Positions 30,777 to 41,125 of a DNA stretch of 64,000 nt are shown one piece after another. The stretch spans positions 1 through 64,000 of the forward strand of contig WION01000234.1 of NCBI GenBank assembly GCA_015039365.1. The letters run 5' to 3'. The notes under the pieces were generated by a model. That model was given only the letters and a program-made list of their open reading frames with translations. It ran no database searches and had not been told where the DNA came from. The translations under genes and the position numbers were made by a program. The stretch comes from Amanita rubescens (Eukaryota > Basidiomycota > Agaricomycetes > Agaricales > Amanitaceae). Each line of letters opens with the position of its first letter. Position 1 is the stretch's first letter.

Positions 30777-33700
30777 CCTGAATCTGCCGCGACGGCAAAT
30801 ACGTCGCAACAACAGCAGCAACCATGGCAACAAGTACGTGGTCGAGGACGAGGACGTGCTCGCGGACGTGGCCGCGGAGCAGGTCGTGGACGTGGGGGGA
30901 GGCCTTATTCTAGGCCTCCACAAGGCGCTCAGACACCGGCTCCTAATGCTCCTCCGGCAAATCAAAATTGGCCGGGTAAAGTTGAGGGCCAAACACGTGG
31001 TCCTAACTGGGAAAGGAACCGAGAACGCCGAAAGGCAGATGCAGCCGAGAAGAAGGCTGCCAAAGCCGCGGAACATACTATGAGTTCTGCGCATACCGTT
31101 GCCCGTATTGGGCCTTATGACATCACTGAGCCAGTTGCCGGCTCTAGCAAAGGCAAACAAAGAGAAAAGGATGAACTGGACTTTGAGTCCTATAAATCCA
31201 ATCGAGGAATGGGGATATCGTCAGACGATATCGACTATAAAAATATGGATATAGATCAGGAAGCTGAACTATATTATGATGATTATTACTATGAAGATAA
31301 CGGCGAACAATGGTATGAAACCATTAAAAAACTGGAAATGGCTAACTTTCTCTTTATAGAGGCAGCGATGAAAATGGTGTTCCCTAAATTGGGACATCAT
31401 CGTCGTACTATAAATTCTTTCTTTGAACAATCTGTACTATATGATAGTATAAATTATAAAGAAAATTTAGACGAAAACTGCCTCGTAAGAGATAAGTCGA
31501 GTGACACAGCCATTTATAAAGCAAATATGATTGAACGATCATATAATATTGGTAACATGTTTAAGAAACCTTTTACATGTTTAGCGGTCAATAAAAGAAA
31601 ATTTAAGGATAAAGTACATCCGACATGCCCCTGTCCGGAATGTGTTGAGAAACGTACTGGAGATACACTATGGATGTGTGACTCTGGTGCATCCGATCAC
31701 TTTACCTTTAGTAGGAAAGACTTCTCTGAATACAGAGAATTTCCTGCAAATGAAAACCACAGTGTTAAAACTGCTAATGGTTTAGATCGTCTTGAGGGAC
31801 TTGGCACAGTTATTCTTGAACACAAGTTATCCACAGGGGAAACAACACTCGTAAAGCTCTTCCCTGTCCTCTATATGCCACGGGCAACTGCACGCTTGAT
31901 TTCAAACGGCAGATTGATCCGACAAGGATTAACTTGTAAACAAGATGAAAAGATGGTAGTCTTTTCCTTTACAGACTCGGGTAGAACATGTATCGAAGGA
32001 CATTATCTTATGCCCGATGATACATTAGTTTACGCTCGAGGTAGGATTATTATAATGAATCCTACACTGGTTTCCGGTCCTGGCTTAGCCAACAGGAATT
32101 CTAAATTGATTCTTGGAAGACCGACAAAGAAACCAAACGCAGAGTCTATAGAAAAACTATTGGACTACGAGACCTGGCATAAACGTTTTGGTCATCCATC
32201 TAACGAAGTCTTCTCGAAGATACCGTTAAATGTCAATGGATGGAAAGAAGTTACACTTCCAGAAGGAAAACTACGTTGTGAAGGTTGTCTAAAAGGCAAA
32301 ATGAAGGCAAAACCTTATAAACTGTCTTCGAAGAGAGCTACTCGTCCCTTCGAGTTACTCCATATGGATCTTATGACCGTACCGGCCATATCTTACCACA
32401 AATACAAATATATTGGTGTTATCGTTGACGATTTCACCTCGTATACGTGGATTGGTTTATTAAAAACCAAAGATCAAACTCTAGAATATTTTACCGGATG
32501 GTATAATGAGTTTGTAGATCCTAAACAACCTATTTCTCACCTCCGTTCTGATCGAGGGGGGGAATTTGTAAATAAAGCCTTTGAAGAATTCCTTAAATCC
32601 AAAGGAATTAAACATCAACAGACAGCTCCTTACACCCCACAACAAAATGGTCGCGTTGAACGCATGAATCAGACTTTGTCAGACAAAGCTGAGGCTATGC
32701 GATTAGACGCAGGATGTCCGAAATCTTGGTGGGAGTTCTCGTTCAGAACGGCTGTGCATGTGTACAACCGCACTCCCCTAAAACGGACTAAATGGAAGAC
32801 TCCTCTGGAAAATCTTCTTAATAAAAAGCCAGACGTATCATACTTTCGAGTATTTGGATGCGAAGCCTGGGTATTTATCCCTGATCAACGGAGACCGGAT
32901 AAGCTGTCCGAAAAATCCGTTTTATGCACTTTTGTAGGATATGAATCAGGAACCAAAGGCTATAGGTTCATGACGTCGACAAACACACTGGTCATATCCT
33001 CCCAGGCTACATTCTTTGAAAACAGGTTTCCGCGCAAAGGAAAGACTGCAGATATAATTACTGAAGATCTTGGTCCGATCTGGGAGGCGATTCCTCAAGA
33101 GGAACCTAACCGCCCTCCACAAAATTTGGATTTAGATAACTTACTCCCAGAGAACCGTAGACGTTCTCCGAGCCGAAGACGCTCACCGAGTTTGGATCGA
33201 AGGGGTGCATCTCCTGATAGACAGCAATCAGACCCTTCTGATGATTCAAACGATGATGATGACGGCGATGAATTTGCCGATCGTCGAAGAGATTTTTTGG
33301 ATGATGATATCCGAAGGCAAAGGGAAGAAAGAGAACAAGAAAGACGTGACAATTATCGTAGACAACGCGATGATTGGAAAAAGGGTCAAGGAATTGATAA
33401 ACAAACTCGTTTACGAGATCAATTCAAACGTCAAATGAGTGATATGTTTAAGAAACGTAAAACTCCTGAACCCTTTAGACGTACTCCTTCTCCACAAATC
33501 AAAGAGGAGACTCCTGTTCCTTCTAGGCCTATAACTCCGATACCATATGTATCTAGGCCACCTTCGCCTCGTAGTCCTATGGATGAAGATAATCCCTTCT
33601 CTTTAAATCAAAGAGATCGAGATGAAATAGAAAACCCATTTATGACGGATCGAGAATTTGATCAATTTGAACAACGTCAAAGAGATCGTTTTAGAGAATT

Positions 33701-35873
33701 TGCTCAGAGACCTAGACCTCCTCCACCGATCATATCTGATCCAGGTCCACCCTCTGTACAAATAGGTCCTCGCCGTTCTGGTCGTTTTCCAGTTCCAAGG
33801 GTACAAAGAGACAATGCGTATGGAGACAAAACTCCTGCACAGATAGAAGCGGAAATTCAGCAAAAGCGAGATGCTTTACGAGAACAGTTAAAAGATAAAA
33901 CTCCGAGTTCTTCGACTCAGGATCCACCGTCAGCAGACAGGAACCCTGATAGAATGAATGAATCTGCTTCTCTACTTAAAGAAATCTTCGCTTTAAAATC
34001 TGAATTAAAATCTGCAGAACATGATCATTTAACCCGAATGATTAATGAATCTGGAAATGAATTCCTTCATTTTCTTCTAAAAGCGGCTGTCCCCCTTGTG
34101 GATAATATTCCATATGACTATAGAGATATATCTAAAATGCGCTCCAGTAATCCTCAATTGTATAAACAATGGAAGATTGCAATGGATGACGAATTTAAAT
34201 CTCTTCAATCTAGAGATATTTGGGAGTTAGTTGATCTTCCAAAAGGACGAAACCTAATCAGATGTCGTTGGGTTTTCGACTTAAAAACCGATGGACGCAA
34301 AAAAGCTCGCGTCGTAGCTAAAGGTTTTAGTCAACGTCCCGGATTAGATTACGACGAAACATTCTCGCCTGTAGCGAGATATGAAACAATCCGAATACTT
34401 CTGGCCACATCAGTGCTTGAAAATTGGGATATACAAGCCCTAGATGTAAAAACTGCCTTCTTATATGGCGATCTTGATGAAGATATTTACATGGCCCAGC
34501 CAGAAGGTTTCGTTGTAAAAGGACAAGAATCTAAAGTATATAGGCTGAGGAAAGCCATATATGGATTGAAACAGGCATCATATGCCTGGAATAAACAAGC
34601 TGATAAATCGTTGAAATCGTTGCATTTCGAGCGATGCTTGTCTGATTCTGGCGTTTACGTTCGTAAAGGCAAGAATACTATCACGATATGCATATTGTAT
34701 GTCGACGATATACTCTTTATGGGAAACGACGATTCCACCATCGCATCCATTAAGAAAAAATTTATGGAGATGTGGGAATGTCGTGATCTTGGAAAGATCA
34801 AAGAGTATCTCCGAATTCAAGTCAATTACAACCGTGATTTAGGATTCTTAGTAATAGATCAAGGCCCTTATGCCTTGAAGGTTGTTAAGCGATTTGGACT
34901 TGAAGATTGCAAGTCTGTACGCACACCGTTACCTGCTGGGTATGCTCCTATAAAAAATGAAGGAGAATGCACACCACAGGAACGTTCTTATTATCAACAG
35001 ATAATAGGATCCCTTCTATATCTCGCCTTAGGAACTAGGCCTGATATAATTTATGCAGTAATTTTGATGTCCCAATTTTCATCAAACCCGTCCCAAGAAC
35101 ATATCCAAAAAGCCTTGTATATAGTCAAATACATTGCTCATACCTTAAACGTCAAAATCGTTTATAGCGCCAAAGGCAATAATAAATTTAGAGCCTACGC
35201 TGACGCTGACTGGGCCGCTGATCGTAATACACGACGATCTATAAACGGTTATGTCTTAATGTTAGCTGGTGGTGCGGTAGCTTGGACGAGTAGAAAACAA
35301 AAGACTGTAGCTCTGTCTTCGACTGAAGCAGAATACATATCTTTATCAGATGCAGCACGACAAATTGCATAGGTTGAAAATTTATTTTACGAAATAGGTG
35401 CACCCATCAAAAGCATCTTACTTAGCGTAGACAACCAAGGCGCTATATTTTGGGCACAAAATCCTGCACAAGAACATCGCTCCAAACACATTGACATTCG
35501 CTATCATTTCGTTCGAGAGTTGATCGAGACTAAAAAGGTAGTTCTCGAATATATACCAACAAACGAGCAGAATGCGGATCTCATGACTAAGAATTTATCC
35601 TTTGAAAAGGTCAAATTCTTTAGAGAACGATTGGGACTTTCCTTAGAAGAATATCCGACTTCTACAAATGCATTAATCAAAAGACCAGATCGATTAGAGA
35701 CTGAGGAAATCCGTGATCTGACGAAATTTATTCTTGATTGGCAAAATCTTGAATTAGATGAAATTGATCGTCTATCACACAAGAAGTTGATGGAACTTCT
35801 TGATGGTCTTATTGATCAACAAGAATCGGATATAGATCCCTTCTATGATGAGAATATCATAGACTTTAAATAA
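30777..35873 (+). pseudogene. pol: copia gag 3' end, protease, integrase, reverse transcriptase, RNase H
   Basis: In frame with gag once the insertion is discounted. Domains in order: Arg-Gly-rich Gag tail (30836-30906); aspartic protease with DSGAS (31680-31694); integrase zinc-binding HKRFGH...CEGCLKGK (32178-32301) and catalytic D, D, E in LLHMDLM (about 32360), SDRGGEF (32551) and NGRVERMNQ (32648); a long Arg/Asp/Pro-rich linker (33100-33960); RT with ARVVAKGFSQRPG, LDVKTAFLYG and LYVDDILF (34695-34720); RNase H with YADADWAAD and TEAEYISLS. A TAG at 35370-35372 replaces the Trp codon expected after ARQIA. The same frame then continues to TAA 35873, including SVDNQGAIFWAQNP and RSKHIDIRYHFVRE. 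Apart from that stop the 5-kb frame is open. Confidence 0.95.
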
Positions 35874-35886
35874 AGGATATCTAAGC

Positions 35887-35895
35887 GAAGGGGTG
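35887..35895 (+). other. Polypurine tract
   Basis: GAAGGGGTG directly precedes the 3' LTR, the expected primer for plus-strand synthesis. Confidence 0.7.
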
Positions 35896-36301
35896 TGTTA
35901 AATATAGAATTATATTTATAGAATGATTAACTACTGATTGACTACAATCAATGTTACTCATATCGCTCGCGTCATCCTTTATGTATGACATAGAGATGAC
36001 ATCATAATGACTTCATTATGATATCATGGTGACATCATGATAGACTCATGATCACATCTTATGGTGTGCTTAGCACGCCATATCTTCTCATCTATACTAT
36101 ACACTTACACATATGTATTACATATTTGTTCTCTCTTAGTATATAAACCTGTCCTGTATCGTAGAATAGGACAATCCATTCTCTTCCTCTTACTATCACT
36201 ACTACGCCGAAGGGTAGTGCTAAGATCATATCGCAATAGGTAAGCTATTGCACCTGCTCATGCTGTGGACACGCTCTCGCGTAGACCTGTCTTCTTCGTC
36301 A
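35896..36301 (+). repeat. copia 3' LTR, 406 bp
   Basis: Matches 24912-25318 with one base deleted, and is followed by the right GGAAC target duplication at 36302-36306. Confidence 0.95.
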
Positions 36302-36306
36302 GGAAC

Positions 36307-36888
36307 CACAAATATCGCTTTCGGAGATGTTCTGGTACGTACATTTTGCAGAGGTATGAGGCGATATCCTAATTGTCCTTCTAGCTAAGTAGGAGTCCTT
36401 GCAACTGACGTCAGAAAGGTAGGTATAGTTTCATCTGCGGTCGGTTTATATTAAGACATGTACAGGCAGGTCAAGGCCGAAAATGATGTGTATAAGCATG
36501 ACTATGGGAGTTCAGAAGTCATTCTTCTCGCCTGCAAGTGAGCCATCTTAACGATCGTCTGAGGAAACATAAATAACGGTCGTTCAAAGTAAGGTGCTCG
36601 GCGGTCTCAAATCCGGTCTCGTACTAAAAGACGGTATCTTGGGCAGTGATCGGCAAAAGTTTGGAGGGACCCGTTTGGAAAGATCCCGAGGGAGTGGCGC
36701 TCGCGTCAACCATATACTTGCACCGTTTAGACGTATTCGATAGGTGCAACTGAGCGACAATAAGATTGTTTTTACAATATAAAATAGATATAGTGCTGGT
36801 GGTACATTATATGATATTTTGTGATAGATCCTTTTGATGTTTTTAGAGGGAAATAGCAGAGCATTGTCCGGGTCGTTTTCAAGTCATT
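36307..36888. other. Host sequence after copia, no clear gene
   Basis: The first 26 bases continue the frame begun at 24852, up to a GTACGT donor. The remainder has only short frames and no recognised product. Confidence 0.3.
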
Positions 36889-37062
36889 TTAAGCATCCTC
36901 CATCTCAATGTCTTCGTCGTCGCGCGCCACCACGTCTTCGTCACCATCCCCATCCTCCATCTTGACGTCCTCGTCCCCACCCTCCATCTCACTGTCTTCG
37001 TCGCGCATCTCCCCATCCACCATGTCGACGTCTTCGTCGCCCTTCGTCGCGCAGTTCCCCAT
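36889..37062 (-). other. Acidic DVEM-repeat ORF, 57 codons
   Basis: ATG 37062 to TAA 36889. The peptide is a repeat of GDEDVKMEDG-like units (DEDVDMVDGEM, DEDSEMEGG, DEDVKMEDG, DEDIEMEDA). The underlying DNA is a GACGAAGACG-type minisatellite (36893-37150) that stays repetitive beyond the ATG. The same DVEMKDGEVEM style is seen in the cargo gene at 46025-46400, so this may be a decayed relative. A chance frame in the minisatellite is also possible. Confidence 0.4.
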
Positions 37063-37700
37063 CTACCATCTCCATTTTCCCCCACGTCGCCACCAAGCTC
37101 CTCTTCTCCATCTCAACGTCTTCGTCGCGGAAGCCCTAAGCCGCCATCTCAATCTCATTTGTTAGGCGGAAGAAATGACGCACCGTTTGTCGTTGGTAAC
37201 CATAAAATGTTTAACTTTGGGATTGCTTAGTGGTAGATGATTAATTTGATTGGAGATTTCCATAGTAGTTTTCTGTTCTTGACGCCAGTCGGTTCCTACT
37301 AGTAGAAACTTGCAGTGTCAATTCAGATCATACCTTGACAGGCGAGATGTGAAACATACTATCGACGTCGTTCTGGAGCCGACCGTTGATGAGACCACGA
37401 TTCTTGTCGAATTTGCGATTATTATCCCAACTCTTCAGGTAATCTGGCCTTTCTGCGAGTAATGGTGAAAAGGTGGCGATTCTTTATGATTCATGCAGCG
37501 CGTCGCAGGCGTTGTGATGCGCTATCGTTGCGGTGCTGGGACTCGTTGCCGATGCCGCTTAAGGGGCTGGAGCTGCCGAGCGCTGCCGGAGCTGTTTCCA
37601 GATATAGGAATGGTATTTCGGCAAGGACGAGATTGCGCCGAATTTGCGTGGGAATATTTCCTTTCAGAAGCAGATGAAAGTGAATAAGAAAGGATATATT
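37063..37700. other. No gene recognised
   Basis: Frames at 37462-37677 (plus) and 37491-37850 (minus) overlap and neither has recognisable features. A stretch around 37340-37440 reads HTIDVVLEPTVDETT on plus and could be a small exon of a lost gene. Confidence 0.25.
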
Positions 37701-38192
37701 TATTTGACAATTCAGCTGTATATTAGCCAATCTGAAATAAAGACTTTCTGATGACTTTTGGAACCACAGATAACCAACAGAAACAGAAATATTCAATGGT
37801 GCTTCAGACGCTGCTGAAGACAATGCAGAAGGAATGTTTAAAGTTGACATTCAAATATATTTCCCCACATCAGAAATTTGGCTGTATTATGTCAGAAACA
37901 TGGCTGAATCAAGTCAGAAATGTGGTTGAAAAAGATGATTTCTGCATCTTTTCTCCAACTTCTTGTATTGACCTCAAATATTTTATTCTGTTGATATTTC
38001 GGACCTATTTTGGCCCACCCGAAATATCACGCTGCCTGCAGTGCAAAGACTACATTAAAAAAGTGCAGATTCCAAATAGTCCAGGTTCAAATTTCTAAAA
38101 AGGAAATTGATAATGTAATGTGCACTTTAGGATCCAGTGGCGGATGTCTAAAAATGGAAATAGCGCCCTTCGGACTTGCCATTTTGGGACAT

Positions 38193-38605
38193 ATCTGCTC
38201 ACTGTTGGTGGTGATGAGCAGCAAGAAATTGCAATATCTCCCTTAATACTGAATATATTTGTTGCGCGTTTTTTGGAACACATTCCTTATATGTATATGC
38301 ACCTACCCACCATGTTAGAATGCAAAAAATGTGACTGGTTTCTGTCAGAATGCAACATGTCTTGCTCACTGTTGTTGACAGTGAGGAGCAACAAATGACA
38401 ATATCTCCATCAATACTGGTTATTTCTGTGGCGCTTTTTTGGTATGTCCTTATTAGGCATATAGGAAGGTATTGGGTATGTCAGAATACAAATAGTATGT
38501 ACCAATCAGCCACAAATAAAATTGGTGTGCTCACTGTCTACCATGATGAGCAGCCATATCTCCACCAAAACAAGATCTTTTTGTGGCGCTTTTTTGGATC
38601 TTGAT
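38193..38605 (+). repeat. Diverged tandem repeat, about 165-bp unit, 3 copies
   Basis: Each unit begins TGCTCACTGT, has GAGCAGC/GAGCAAC, then ATATCTCC..TAATACTG, and then GTGGCGCTTTTTTGG. Copies start near 38193, 38361 and 38526. They lie in an AT-rich stretch (37700-39260) without genes whose texture resembles the interior of the hAT-like insert. The phrase around 38835-38875 (GATAAGACAAACCA, GGTGTGGG, TCAGAGA, ACTTACATA) also occurs at 28220-28266. Confidence 0.7.
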
Positions 38606-39007
38606 TTCTTATGATAACAGAGTGTCATTCAGGGTGTCTGGAAGCAGATTTCCCTGCTGATTAATGTGTAATTTTCAGTTTCATGATAAATGTCTGAACA
38701 TGATACAGAAACAGTGGCTGACAAGTTGACATGTCAGGAAAAATGGGACATGCCACTTGATCTTGCCTAAGGATCCTATGTTGAGACCCTCCCAATGTTT
38801 GTGACTTTGTACAAGGGTGGATAGCAGGTGGTTGATAAGACAAACCACTGGGTGTGGGATCAGAGAAACTTACATATGAAAGCCACTGACCAAGGCTACA
38901 CAATTCATTGACCCTGAAATTATGTAATCATATCCTTTTTAGGAAATTCAACCCTGAAAATCAATCAGTGAATATTTTACTTTATATATTTTGGCATCTT
39001 TTCAAAT

Positions 39008-39203
39008 AAGAGAATTATACTTTGTTGTGTCAAAAACATGCACAAACATGTACAAACATCTCCCTTGCCTCCCAAAAATGGTAATGCTGTGGGAAAGTGG
39101 ACATAAGAAAATTATACTTTGTTGTGTCAAAAACATGTACAAATATGTACAAACATCTCCCCCTGCCTCCCAAAAATGGTAATGCTGTGGGAAAGTGGAC
39201 TTG
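39008..39203 (+). repeat. Tandem duplication, about 100 bp, 2 copies
   Basis: AATTATACTTTGTTGTGTCA, then AAAACATG.ACAAA and CCCAAAAATGGTAATGCTGT, then GGGAAAGTGGAC, is present at 39008-39105 and again at 39112-39200 with few changes. Confidence 0.9.
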
Positions 39204-39329
39204 GTCAAAATTTAAGTTGGGTATTTAGGGACATAATTATTGGCGGTCACAGAGAATTCAAGAACATGAGCCTTATAATACTGGGCAACGGTCATCTGTG
39301 CCCAGGCTTATAAGGCTCATATATTGGGC

Positions 39330-39575
39330 ACATCAGGTGCCCGGGAAGCTGGTGAAGGTGAGGGCGAGGAGGAGCAGGCAGAACCACCATCAGGCACAGC
39401 ACCAACCAATCTTGAAGATATTCCAGGTGGGGATAAAGTTGTGCACAACGATGACAACGACGACAACGACAAGGATGAAGAGGAAACAGAGAGCGGCAGT
39501 GACGACGAAGAGGACTCCGATGAGGGGGACGAGGACGGCGAGGTGGACGACACGTCAAAATACGCCAAACTCTAG
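39330..39575 (+). other. Acidic C-terminal ORF fragment
   Basis: The frame ends TAG 39575 and lacks an ATG. It encodes an Asp/Glu-rich tail (DDNDKDEEETESGSDDEEDS) closing with DDTSKYAKL. It looks like the acidic end of a nuclear protein left within repeats. Family unknown. Confidence 0.25.
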
Positions 39576-39829
39576 GCCGTTCCAATTTCATTTCTTGCTA
39601 TCGAAAACTCATACTTACTCGCTTCCAATTTACTACGGAGTCTTGGATTCTACTCATGGTACATATTGTAATGTAGTATAATCATCATTGTGTAGTTATA
39701 ATCTAGCCGGTATATGATTGTACTCGACTTGGGCTAAATCTCGTCTGATCAACCTTAATTAAAATCGCTTATAATCCAATCATCCAATTAGATTCTCTTA
39801 ACAAGACTTGCCAGGACGTTTTGTTGATG

Positions 39830-40915
39830 AGGGTGCCATAGACTAGAATGTCAGACTACATATATAGAGTTCCTCGGTTACAAGTACAGTCCATATTCGG
39901 TTAAACCAACCGACCCTGAGTAACTTAGTTACAAGCCGAGCTTAGATAAAGCTCAGGTCCACAGGTCCACTTGGTCTTGAAAGCTCGGATAATCCCTAGA
40001 TGCTGTAAATGACATGCATATGATCGAATTGCAGACTCAAGCACTCTTGGGCAAGTCACGGTGAACCGTTGCAATCGAGTAAGAATAACATCTGGTCCAT
40101 AAACCCCCCAGACCATTATGTAAGCACAACCAGTAATCAATATGAAACTTCTAAATGGGATTATGGGATCACCATAGAGCTCAAACTTAGAATGATCCTA
40201 TCAATCATTCCGACTAAAGGAGTCCCTAAGGGCGCATCCTTAATCGATTGCGTGTACCACCCACAATGAGGTGTCAGCACATCGTTTATACTAGAAGTTG
40301 TTATATACGAGCCATATTGTATTCTAAAGCCTTGATAGGGCTTATGATGTTATATCGTGCATGAATACCCCAGTCACATCACAGAGGGCAAGTATAACTC
40401 TGTGGGGGCCGACGTTGCCATGCCAGCGTCGAGAAACATAGGTAGTACCCTTATCCCTGGGTGTCTAGGAGATCCCCCTAAAGCCCTAGGGTCCGGGTGC
40501 ATGTCATTAGTGCATATGCCATATCAAGGATCAGTGGTATCAAGATGATAAGACCATATCAGGCTCGCTGTGATACTATACCAGTGGGACATCTTGTCGA
40601 GCAGTGAGCGACGAGCGGCGATGTGGGTCCTGGCAATATTGATGGCGGGGCCCATAACCTGATGAAGAAGACAGGTCTACACGAGAGCGTGTCCACAGCA
40701 TGAGCAGGTGCAATAGCTTACCAATTGCGATATAGTCTTAGCACTACCCTTCGGCGTAGTAGTGATAGTAAGAGGAAGAGAATGGATTGTCCTATTCTAC
40801 GATACAGGACAGGTTTATATACTAAGAGGGAACAAATATGTGTCTACATATGTGTAAGCATATAGTATAGATGGGAAAATATGACGTGCTAAGCACACCA
40901 TAAGGTGCGATCATG
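39830..40915 (-). mobile_element. Truncated inverted copia fragment (partial LTR plus leader)
   Basis: In minus sense it is homologous to 25060-26147 of the full copia: the last about 256 bp of an LTR (40915-40660), the GGTTATGGGCCCC primer site (40659-40648) and most of the leader. Similarity ends near 39830 at GGCACCCT. It is diverged by several percent, so it is an older insertion. The LTR is cut exactly where the TIR element starts at 40916, and the missing LTR half is not found beyond 49420. Confidence 0.9.
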
Positions 40916-40970
40916 CCCAACGAAAACCAGTTTCGCCATTGTGTGCCAAACTGAGCCAAATTTAGCCAAA
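40916..40970 (+). repeat. Left terminal inverted repeat (55 bp, perfect)
   Basis: Identical in inverse to 49366-49420. It is followed by additional GCCAAA hexamers to about 41010. Confidence 0.95.
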
Positions 40971-41125
40971 GTCTGCCTCACCGCCAAATCACACCGCGTC
41001 AATCCGCCAAACTACGCGAAACCTCATGTACTTACCTTCGTTTAAAATCTGAAGCAACATGCTTTAATTTTCCCTGAAAATAACGCACTTAAGCTTAAGT
41101 ATAAGCGTGACGCTAACGTTATAGC

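Larger units (their letters stand above)
24912..36301 (+). mobile_element. Full-length Ty1/copia LTR retrotransposon (11.4 kb, nested insertion)
   Basis: LTRs (24912-25318 and 35896-36301) start TGTTA and end GTCA, and differ by a single base in a T-run. Flanking duplications are GGAAC. Inside are a primer-binding site, a leader, an ORF before gag, a gag-protease-integrase-RT-RNase H polyprotein in copia order and a polypurine tract. Without the 3.25-kb hAT-like insertion (27528-30776) and its 8-bp duplication the element is about 8.1 kb. Near-identical LTRs indicate recent insertion, yet it carries the gag interruption and a stop codon in RNase H, so this copy is not autonomous. A truncated relative lies inverted at 39830-40915. 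Confidence 0.95.

Noticed and set aside
33095..33352. Minus-strand Ser/Arg-rich ORF inside pol
   Set aside because: It is a shadow of the Arg/Asp-rich linker on the plus strand.
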